Assembly (NCBI GenBank): GCA_016776635.1
Contig: JADHSZ010000016.1
Coordinates: 1-46,807, forward strand
Source of the DNA: Alphaproteobacteria bacterium
GTDB lineage: Bacteria > Pseudomonadota > Alphaproteobacteria > UBA11136
Length of the DNA stretch: 46,807 bases
Reading direction: 5' to 3'
The notes below the pieces were generated by a model that was not told where the DNA came from, searched no databases, and was given only the letters and a program-made list of their open reading frames with translations. Made by a program: the position numbers and the translations under genes. This document shows, piece after piece, positions 40,975 to 46,807 of the stretch (the stretch's first letter is position 1; each line of letters opens with the position of its first letter).

Positions 40975-41957
40975 GCCACCATCCGTTCGCCCAAGGGGCG
41001 GAAAAAGTTCCCGATCAATGCCCGCACCTCGTCCGGGTTCCTACTGGAATTGACGGCGGCCCGGAATTCCGCCGACCGGGGCAGGCCCCGGCTGTACCAG
41101 CCAACATGCTTGCGGGCATTTCTCAGGCCTATGGCTTCGCCATAATGGGACAGCATGTCATTGTAATGGCCCAATAAAATTTCCATGCGCCGGGATACAT
41201 CCGGATCAGGCTGTCGTTCCCCGGTGGTCAGGAAATGAGTCACCTGGCCCAGGAACCAAGGCCGCCCCAGGCAGCCGCGCCCGATCATCACCCCGTCGGC
41301 GCCGGACTGCTCGAGAATGTCATGGGCGTCATCGAGGGTGGTCACATCGCCATTGGCGATGACGGGAATGGAAACGGCCTTCTTGACTTCGGAAATAAAC
41401 CGCCAGTCCGCCCGTCCGTTATATTGCTGGGCGCGGGTACGGCCATGAACCGTCACCATCTTGATGCCGTTTTCCTCGGCGATGCGGGCCAGCTGTGGAG
41501 CGTTGCGGTTGGCATCGTCCCAGCCGGTGCGCATTTTCAGGGTGACGGGAATGTCCACCGCCTTGACCGTTGCCTTAATGAGTCGCGCCGCCAGCTTTTC
41601 ATCCTGCATCAGCGCCGATCCGGCGTAACCGTTCACCACTTTCTTCGCCGGACAGCCCATATTGATATCGATAATGGCGGCGCCCCGTTCTGCGTTAAGC
41701 CGCGCCGCCGCCGCCATCACCTCGGGCTCACAACCGGCAAGTTGGACCGCCATGGGATATTCTTCCGCGCAGTTGGTGGCCATTTTCATGGTGCGGTGAT
41801 TGCGGCGGATCATGGCCTGGCTGGCGATCATCTCGGAAATCACCAGACCGGCGCCAAACCTTTTGGCGATACGCCGGAAAGGCAGGTCGCTGATCCCCGA
41901 CATGGGAGCCAGAATCACATTGTTTTCCAGTGAGATAGGACCGATTTTTATGCCCAT
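40971..41957 (-). CDS. dusB: tRNA-dihydrouridine synthase DusB
   Basis: The 328-aa flavoenzyme reduces uridine to dihydrouridine in the D-loop of tRNAs. It has the TIM barrel start [15 protein letters not shown], the catalytic Cys102 in [20 protein letters not shown], and the FMN-binding [16 protein letters not shown] and [11 protein letters not shown]. It is the first gene of the dusB-ntrB-ntrC unit, a linkage resembling the enterobacterial dusB-fis pair and typical for alphaproteobacteria. Length and motif order are normal. Confidence 0.96.
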   Translation of the reverse strand: MGIKIGPISLENNVILAPMSGISDLPFRRIAKRFGAGLVISEMIASQAMIRRNHRTMKMATNCAEEYPMAVQLAGCEPEVMAAAARLNAERGAAIIDINMGCPAKKVVNGYAGSALMQDEKLAARLIKATVKAVDIPVTLKMRTGWDDANRNAPQLARIAEENGIKMVTVHGRTRAQQYNGRADWRFISEVKKAVSIPVIANGDVTTLDDAHDILEQSGADGVMIGRGCLGRPWFLGQVTHFLTTGERQPDPDVSRRMEILLGHYNDMLSHYGEAIGLRNARKHVGWYSRGLPRSAEFRAAVNSSRNPDEVRALIGNFFRPLGERMVA

Positions 41958-42017
41958 AATTTAGGCGTCTCGCGTGTTGTGGAGAGTTGCTGCACAAATT
42001 ATAGGCTTATCCGCCCA

Positions 42018-42046
42018 GGATCAAGACATCCGGGGATCAAGACATC
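42018..42046. repeat. 13-bp direct repeat between dusB and the CcsA-like gene
   Basis: ggatcaagacatc occurs at 42018-42030 and 42034-42046, a 16-bp period. It lies in the gap upstream of dusB and downstream of the CcsA-like gene, and may be a duplicated protein-binding site or a replication slip. Confidence 0.6.
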
Positions 42047-42071
42047 TGGCAACGGACCGGGAAGAACCGAT

Positions 42072-42872
42072 CTACCCCACCAACACATCGGTGACGAATT
42101 TAACGCCGGTATAGCCCAGGGTCAGGAGAAGATAGGCCAACAGCACAAAACGCGCCGCCTGACGCCCCCGCACCCCGGTACGGGTGCGTAGTACCAGCAA
42201 AACGGCGATAATCCCGAAGGCGAGAAGGGAAAAAAGTGTTTTATGGTCGAATACTATGATCTGGCCGGTCTCGAAATAGAGGGTCTCCATGCCGGAAAGG
42301 ATGCCCAGCCCCAGCACCGCTTCCGCCGCGCCCAGCAAACGCAGTTCCAAGGTCTCGCTGTCCATGACCGATGGCAGAAGACTGTTGAAGGCAGGACGTA
42401 TTTTTCGTTTCAGCGCCCTTTCGTGAAGAAAGACAGCTAACCCCGAAACCGCGGCCAGTGTCAGCAGGCTGTAGGAAATCAGGGAAAATGAAATATGCAG
42501 CCCCAGCCACAGGTCGGGCGCCGTCCCCACCAGGGGCCGTTCCGGCGCCTGGCTCCAGACCGCCGCAAGCCCTCCCAGAAGAAGGAGATAGGGCAACAAC
42601 AACGGCGCCAGACGCCAGCCGTGGCTGGTCAACGCACTGGTCAGAATAAAAAGCAGCATGCAAGACGAAATGATGAGCCAGAGGGTGGCTGAAAATCCCG
42701 TATGCCATTCCCCGGCGAGCAGCATCAGGCTCCATCCAAGCGGGCCCACCAGGGCCACCAAGGCTACGGCCCAGAACCCCAGGTCTCTGGACTGGCGGGG
42801 TCTGAGAACGTAGGCCGTGGCCGGAATGAGAGCCAGAAAAGCGGACACGGTCATAATGGTGTTGGTGTTCAT
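42072..42872 (-). CDS. CcsA/YpjD-like cytochrome c assembly-type membrane protein
   Basis: The 266-aa protein has about eight hydrophobic segments and the pattern LGLHISFSLISYSLLTLAAVSGLAVFLHERALK followed by FDHKTLFSLLAFGIIAVLLVLRTRTG (each given here as parts of longer motifs), typical of the CcsA/YpjD family (C-terminal part of CcsA). The conserved His residues in LHIS and DHKT would bind heme in true CcsA. The tryptophan-rich WWD loop of full heme exporters is not seen, as in the short YpjD type that is often close to ffh. Its exact function is not known. A TATAAT lies at -12 to -7 from the start. Confidence 0.87.
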   Translation of the reverse strand: MNTNTIMTVSAFLALIPATAYVLRPRQSRDLGFWAVALVALVGPLGWSLMLLAGEWHTGFSATLWLIISSCMLLFILTSALTSHGWRLAPLLLPYLLLLGGLAAVWSQAPERPLVGTAPDLWLGLHISFSLISYSLLTLAAVSGLAVFLHERALKRKIRPAFNSLLPSVMDSETLELRLLGAAEAVLGLGILSGMETLYFETGQIIVFDHKTLFSLLAFGIIAVLLVLRTRTGVRGRQAARFVLLAYLLLTLGYTGVKFVTDVLVG

Positions 42873-42878
42873 GGGCGG

Positions 42879-42884
42879 ATTATA
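42879..42884 (-). promoter_or_regulatory. Consensus -10 hexamer at leaderless spacing
   Basis: On the minus strand TATAAT ends seven bases before the ATG of the CcsA-like gene (42870-42872), so transcription would begin at or next to the start codon, giving a leaderless mRNA. No Shine-Dalgarno sequence is present. A -35 match is poor (TTCGCC at 42907-42902). Confidence 0.4.
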
Positions 42885-42931
42885 GCATCAGGCGGAAGGA
42901 CTGGCGAACGGAGTCGGCGCGGATAAATGCC

Positions 42932-43960
42932 CTACCAGCGCATGGAGGTATCCACACCACTATCGCCACCATCCTGAAGCTGGGAGAACAGCACCCATTC
43001 ATCCACCGGCATGAAGCGCTTGGCGAGGAACTGGTAGGTGGAACGAAGTGCATCCTCCGCCTCGCGGGATCTTTTGGCGGCTGTTTTATCCCATAGTTTA
43101 AACATTTTGCTCCAAGCCCGGAGGCGGCGATAGAGGTCGTCCCTGACCTTGTGAATGAATTGCGTCTGGCTGCCAATATTCTTGAGCACGGACATGATTT
43201 CTCCGGTCTGGGCATCCACCTGATCGAATAAGTCCTGATATTCCTTGATGGCGACCGTAAGCAACCGCGCCACCGGATTCAGTATCTCCATTACAGAAAT
43301 TTCGTTACTGTATGTTTTCTGGAGCTTGGCGATTTTATCGTTGATCACATGCACGTTCTGGAACTGTTCCCGCAGGGATTCAATATGGGACAGTTCCTCG
43401 GCAAGGGTCATAATCAGGCTCAACACCGTTTCCGTCTGGTCGGCGCCAAGCCCCAGCTCCGTCGCCGCTTCCGCGAAGGCCAGGTTGACCTTTGTCTTGG
43501 TCTCGGGATCCTCGGCGATAAGCTTCAATTCTTCAGGATTAGTGCTTGCCTGCTCATCCCCGGAAAGCCAGGAGACCAGTTGTACGGTCAGTCTGTGATA
43601 GGCGGTGGTGCGGTGCCGTTCCGAGACCTCCCAGGATGCCTCTCCAGTAAGAATTTCCGAAGGCAGGGGATCGCCGATGCGCAAGGAATTAACGTAGTCC
43701 AGGGCCTCCTCTACCAGACACAGCATTTTGCCGTCGATGCTCTCTTCATGAAAGTCGAACTCACGCCTGATCCCGCCAAGGGGCAACACCGCCTCTTCGT
43801 CGGAAAGCCTGATCACCATCACCGCCTCGTCTTCCTGTTCGGAGAGACGGAAATAGGGGGCATCCACGCTGGTAAAAAACTTGTGCTCGAATGCAACGAG
43901 GGTGTCGTCCCCGTCCTTCATGAGATCATCTTCGTCGTCTTTGGCTTCTACCATCATCAT
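42932..43960 (-). CDS. Unknown 342-aa protein, tandem paralogue A
   Basis: The protein has an acidic N-terminus (EAKDDEDDLMKDGDD), a segment FEHKFFTSVDAPYFRLSEQE, then LTGEASWEVSERHRTTAYHRL, AEAATELGLGADQTETVLSL, a probable coiled coil (EELSHIESLREQFQNVHVIN) and FDQVDAQTGEIMSVLKNIG near the C-terminus. No signal peptide or membrane helix is seen, so it should be cytosolic and largely helical. It is clearly paralogous to the product of 44270-45295, with roughly 60% identity by eye over the full length. I do not recognise a family. The gene lies 60 bp upstream of the CcsA-like gene in the same orientation. Confidence 0.8.
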   Translation of the reverse strand: MMMVEAKDDEDDLMKDGDDTLVAFEHKFFTSVDAPYFRLSEQEDEAVMVIRLSDEEAVLPLGGIRREFDFHEESIDGKMLCLVEEALDYVNSLRIGDPLPSEILTGEASWEVSERHRTTAYHRLTVQLVSWLSGDEQASTNPEELKLIAEDPETKTKVNLAFAEAATELGLGADQTETVLSLIMTLAEELSHIESLREQFQNVHVINDKIAKLQKTYSNEISVMEILNPVARLLTVAIKEYQDLFDQVDAQTGEIMSVLKNIGSQTQFIHKVRDDLYRRLRAWSKMFKLWDKTAAKRSREAEDALRSTYQFLAKRFMPVDEWVLFSQLQDGGDSGVDTSMRW

Positions 43961-44269
43961 ACAGTCAATAAATCACCGGTTTCACACCGTGTGGCATATC
44001 CGAATATATCAGAAAGCACCGCCCGGAACCACCTCCGCGGAACGACCTGGAGGCTGGTCCCACACTTCTGAAGCAGACATGAATGGCTACGGATAATATT
44101 GCAAATTATTGATCAGTCGAGCCGTCATTACAGAAAAAAAATTGTTTTCCGTGACGGCCAAGAACGCCGTAGGGAGTCCGTTAGAAGCCCTGGTGGGGGC
44201 TCCGGTAAAATAAAAACGGAAGTAGATGCCCCCTCCCCAAAGAGAGGGGAGAATGATTCTCGTCGCGCC
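43961..44269. other. Intergenic region between the tandem paralogues
   Basis: No gene is seen in these 309 bases. An inverted repeat gccgtca (44121-44127) / tgacggc (44152-44158) can extend through acagaaaa/ttttccgt into a long hairpin with an A-rich loop. The region is more AT-rich than the genes on both sides. It should carry the promoter of paralogue A and the 3' end of the paralogue B transcript. Confidence 0.5.
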
Positions 44270-45295
44270 TTACCACTGCATCGCGGTTTTCATATCTTCC
44301 GCTTCCTGAAGCTGGAAAAGCAGAATCCATTTGTCCGCCGGCATGAAGCGTTGGGCGAGAAAACGATAGGTTTCGCGAACCAAATCTTCGGCATCACGTG
44401 ACCTTTCGACAGAGAGCTTCTCCCATGAATTGAACAAATTCTCCCAAACGAAAAGATGCCGATAGAGTTTGTTGCGGGTTCCCTGGATGAACTTCGTCTG
44501 GGCGCCAATATTCTTGAGCACGGCCATGATTTCCCCTGTCTGGGCATCCACCTGATCGAAATGGCCCTGGTATTTCTTGATGGCGACCGTGAGCAGCCGA
44601 ACCACCGGATCAAGATTTTCCATGACGCTCTTTTCACCGGCGTACATCTGTCGGAGCCTTGTGGCTTTTTCCAGAATTCCACGTATGCGCTCAAAGCGTT
44701 CCGATAGCGCCACAATATGGGACAGTTCCTCGGCAAGGGTCATGATCAGGCTCAACACCATTTCTGTTTGGTCGGCGCCAAGCCCCAGCTCCGTTGCCGC
44801 TTCCGCGAAGGCTTGGTTGACCTTTTCCTTGACCTCTGGTTTTTCGGAAAGCAGGGCCAGCTCTTCAGGATCGAGCGTCGCTTCCTCCTCTCCCGAGAGC
44901 CAGGAAACCAGCTGCATGGTTATTCTTTGGTATGCGATGGTCTTGTGGCGTTCGGAGACCTCCCAGGACGCCTCTCCGGTGAGAACTTCCGCCGGCAATG
45001 GGGCGCCGATACGCAACACACCCACATAGCTCAGGGCCTCCTCCACAAGGTCGAGCATCTGGCCATCGTGGCTCTCTTCATCAAGGTCAAACTCACGTTT
45101 GATTCCCTCGATTGGAAGTAGGGCTTCTTTATCGGCAAGCGTGATCACCATCAGAGCCTCGTCCTGGAGATCGGAAAGGCGGAAATAGGGATCCTTCACG
45201 GTGGAAAAAAATTTGTGATCGAACTCAATGATTTTTTCGTCTTTTCCACCGGCCATAGAGGCGGAGTCTGTATCTTTTTCCAGCACCGTGTTCAT
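44270..45295 (-). CDS. Unknown 341-aa protein, tandem paralogue B
   Basis: This 341-aa protein aligns end to end with paralogue A (42932-43960), sharing LTGEASWEVSERH, AFAEAATELGLGADQTE, SLIMTLAEELSHI, FDQVDAQTGEIM and RFMP, while the first 20 residues and the coiled-coil centre (VALSERFERIRGILEKATRL) differ. The DNA is also alike in parts, for example a 26-bp identical stretch around 44780 and 43438, so the duplication kept strong constraint. It has no signal peptide or membrane segment and is acidic. Function is unknown; conservation of the helical core suggests oligomeric proteins that could form mixed complexes. The ribosome site (AGGTG) is weak and about 12 bases from the ATG. Confidence 0.8.
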   Translation of the reverse strand: MNTVLEKDTDSASMAGGKDEKIIEFDHKFFSTVKDPYFRLSDLQDEALMVITLADKEALLPIEGIKREFDLDEESHDGQMLDLVEEALSYVGVLRIGAPLPAEVLTGEASWEVSERHKTIAYQRITMQLVSWLSGEEEATLDPEELALLSEKPEVKEKVNQAFAEAATELGLGADQTEMVLSLIMTLAEELSHIVALSERFERIRGILEKATRLRQMYAGEKSVMENLDPVVRLLTVAIKKYQGHFDQVDAQTGEIMAVLKNIGAQTKFIQGTRNKLYRHLFVWENLFNSWEKLSVERSRDAEDLVRETYRFLAQRFMPADKWILLFQLQEAEDMKTAMQW

Positions 45296-45383
45296 CGGTC
45301 AAAATTCACCTGATAGCCACAAAAAACTCTGTATCTATTTATTTTGTATAGAAAAACGTACAGGAAAAATCATTAAGGATCGA

Positions 45384-45419
45384 TTAAACGCCGCCTCCCC
45401 GAGGGAAGACGGCGTTTAA
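45384..45419. terminator. Perfect 10-bp hairpin downstream of the small secreted protein gene
   Basis: ttaaacgccg (45384-45393) pairs with cggcgtttaa (45410-45419) around a 16-nt loop. It lies about 100 bp past the stop of the minus-strand gene at 45522-45923 and upstream of paralogue B. It probably separates these transcripts, though the T-tract after the stem is weak. Confidence 0.55.
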
Positions 45420-45497
45420 GTGGCCGGGAACTATATTAGTGAAATCCGTTAAAATTCTACGGAGTTTCGTAGGATTCGGTGGAATGAGGTGAAACTG

Positions 45498-45530
45498 GGC
45501 TCAGGGCTGTTCGAATTAGGCTCAGGGCTG
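45498..45530. repeat. 21-bp-period direct repeat at the stop of the small secreted protein gene
   Basis: ggctcagggctg occurs at 45498-45509 and 45519-45530. The second copy contains the stop codon and last codons of the minus-strand gene at 45522-45923, so the gene end is duplicated just downstream. Confidence 0.65.
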
Positions 45531-45923
45531 CTGAATCAGAATCGCACAACCAGCTACCGCAGCGGCGCCGGTATTCACGTAACAGGCTTCCATGACGCCG
45601 GGATTGAGAAGGGTGCCGAACACATGACCGTCTTCCCCGATGTCGGCCCAGATGAGGGTTTTATTGTCGCCCCTCAGTACGCCGACGAAGCTGTTGGTGC
45701 CGTCGCTGTAATCCACGGTGCCCTTGAAGCGGCGGCCGTTCTGGTCGGTGATGTTTATAGATTTTTCACGGTGGCGGTAGCCTTCCTTGACCGAAACCGT
45801 GTCGTTCTGGCCTTTCCACAGGCCGCGAAGATCGGGCGCTTCCGCCCATGCGGGAGCCGCAAAACCGGTGAGAGCAAGAGCGCCAATGGCGGCAATTATC
45901 GAAAATAAGGGAAGTTTTTTCAT
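45522..45923 (-). CDS. Small secreted protein, paralogue of the His-rich operon protein
   Basis: The 133-aa protein has a classic signal peptide (KKLPLFSIIAAIGALALTGF ... AWAEA) and an ~105-residue domain with LRGLWKGQNDTVSVKEG, INITDQNGRRFKGTVDYSDGT, VMEACYVNTG and AVAGCAILIQQ. The same landmarks in the same order occur in the C-terminal domain of the protein at 23520-24056, but this one has no His-rich linker or membrane anchor. Two conserved cysteines (in ACYV and AGCA) could form a disulfide in the periplasm. An AAGGAGG ribosome site lies seven bases before the ATG. It stands alone with a hairpin downstream. Function is unknown. Confidence 0.82.
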   Translation of the reverse strand: MKKLPLFSIIAAIGALALTGFAAPAWAEAPDLRGLWKGQNDTVSVKEGYRHREKSINITDQNGRRFKGTVDYSDGTNSFVGVLRGDNKTLIWADIGEDGHVFGTLLNPGVMEACYVNTGAAAVAGCAILIQQP

Positions 45924-46187
45924 GGAACGTCCTCCTTGTTATTGGGTGGTTCTTTTATCTGGTCGAACGCCTCGTCCGCCGCTCATCTCCGCCCGTGGGG
46001 AAGGTCACGACCCTGTGAAAACGTGCCCCGACCCTATCCCCGAGAGAATGAATAACTCCTGAATTTATCAGACAATGGGTATTTTCCATACCGATTCGCG
46101 TCCCCACCGGGTAAAAAGACATTTACCAACCAGCAAACGCTCCGTTCCCTGCACTCTTTTGAGAAATCTGGACCCTTTCGCCTGATC

Positions 46188-46807
46188 ATGTCCCGAAACG
46201 CCGTCATAATCGTTGCCGCCGGACGGGGGAGCCGTATGGGCGGTGATCTGCCCAAACAGTATCTGACCCTTGGCGGCGTTCCCGTTCTTCGCCGCACCGC
46301 CCAGGCCTTCACCGAGCATCCCGGCATCGCCTCGGTGACCGCGGTGATTGATCCCGAAGCCCGGGATATCTATGACGAGGCCACCGCAGGGCTGGACCTG
46401 TTGCCCCCCGTGGCGGGCGGAGAACGGCGTCAGGATTCGGTGCGCATGGGGCTGGAAAGCCTAGCGGGGACTCCCCCCGACAAGGTTCTGATCCATGACG
46501 CCGCCCGTCCCTTCGTCGATGCCGATACCATCACCGCGGTTTTGAGCGCCCTCGACCAGGGGCCGGGCGCCATCGCCGCGGTACCAGTGACCGACACCCT
46601 GAAACGGGGCAGCGATGGCCATATCGAAAGCACACTGGACCGCAGCGGCCTGTGGCGCGCCCAGACTCCCCAGGGGTTCAGGTTCGCCGAGATACTCGAC
46701 GCCCACCGCGCCGCCGCCGGCGGGCAGGAACTCACCGATGACGCCGCCGTGGCCGAACAGGCCGGACTGGACGTTGCCCTGGCGCCGGGATCGGAGAATA
46801 ATTTCAA
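46188..46807 (+). CDS. ispD: 2-C-methyl-D-erythritol 4-phosphate cytidylyltransferase IspD (partial; possibly IspDF fusion)
   Basis: The gene runs off the right edge after 206 codons. It begins MSRNAVIIVAAGRGSRMGGD, followed by LPKQY, with the CTP-binding AAGRGSRMG and PKQY motifs, then VAGGERRQDSVRMGLESL, IHDAARPFVD and the substrate loop AAVPVTDTLKR and QTPQGFRF, all IspD signatures. It makes 4-diphosphocytidyl-methylerythritol in the non-mevalonate isoprenoid pathway. In alphaproteobacteria ispD is often fused to ispF; whether that holds here cannot be seen. The start ATG at 46188 has no strong ribosome site. Confidence 0.95.
   Translation, partial: MSRNAVIIVAAGRGSRMGGDLPKQYLTLGGVPVLRRTAQAFTEHPGIASVTAVIDPEARDIYDEATAGLDLLPPVAGGERRQDSVRMGLESLAGTPPDKVLIHDAARPFVDADTITAVLSALDQGPGAIAAVPVTDTLKRGSDGHIESTLDRSGLWRAQTPQGFRFAEILDAHRAAAGGQELTDDAAVAEQAGLDVALAPGSENNF

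Noticed and set aside
44226..44250. Terminator at the end of tandem paralogue B
   Set aside because: The ccccctcccc/gagaggggag stem is short and lacks a T-tract on the correct side, so I did not call it.

Overview
The window looks like chromosomal DNA of a GC-rich alphaproteobacterium, most likely in or near the Rhodospirillales. The main reason is gene order. The block dusB-ntrB-ntrC-ntrY-ntrX-trkA-(D-amino acid aminotransferase)-hfq-hflX-mazG, with ispD nearby, and the block rlpA-(DD-carboxypeptidase)-tmk-holB-metG-tatD-(metallo-beta-lactamase fold protein) are both characteristic alphaproteobacterial neighbourhoods. The species cannot be named from the sequence alone.

Layout. 1-1.7 kb: 5' part of yajQ, two small unknown genes and msrA. 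1.7-3.5 kb: an accessory scar with tRNA-Ser(UGA), a 19-bp copy of the tRNA 3' end, the last ~35 codons of a tyrosine recombinase, and an IS3-family element. 3.5-11.3 kb: a JmjC/cupin oxygenase, an NhaD-type Na+/H+ antiporter, a MerR-PAS-nucleotide cyclase gene broken by an in-frame TAA, an SGNH hydrolase, a small secreted protein and an AGCS amino-acid:Na+ symporter. 11.4-20.0 kb: cell-wall genes (MltB-type transglycosylase, RlpA, DD-carboxypeptidase) running into tmk, holB, metG, tatD and an MBL hydrolase. 20.0-22.0 kb: an AT-rich gap, a palindromic operator and a TetR-SDR pair. 21.9-26.8 kb: a tight seven-gene minus-strand operon. 26.9-29.2 kb: mazG, a beta-hydroxyacid dehydrogenase and a host-attachment family protein. 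29.2-42.9 kb: hflX, hfq, a Sel1-repeat protein, dat, trkA, ntrX, ntrY, ntrC, ntrB, dusB and a CcsA-like protein. 42.9-45.9 kb: two tandem paralogues of unknown function and a small secreted protein. 46.2 kb to the end: 5' part of ispD.

The best candidate for an undescribed system is the operon at 21942-26775. It encodes a MotA/TolQ/ExbB-like four-helix channel protein, a single-helix partner with a membrane Asp placed as in ExbD/MotB but carrying a different periplasmic domain, a two-helix membrane protein, three paralogous lipoproteins, and a membrane-anchored His-rich protein. The His-rich protein has a second, secreted paralogue at 45.5 kb. The organisation suggests a proton-motive-force-driven envelope machine with lipoprotein effectors; its function is unknown.

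Other notable points are the nonsense-interrupted cyclase gene with an operator-like inverted repeat upstream, a dispersed palindrome found both in an intergenic region and inside the hflX reading frame, a possible Shine-Dalgarno-sequestering hairpin ahead of the host-attachment gene, and many short tandem duplications (periods 14-46 bp) at gene boundaries.
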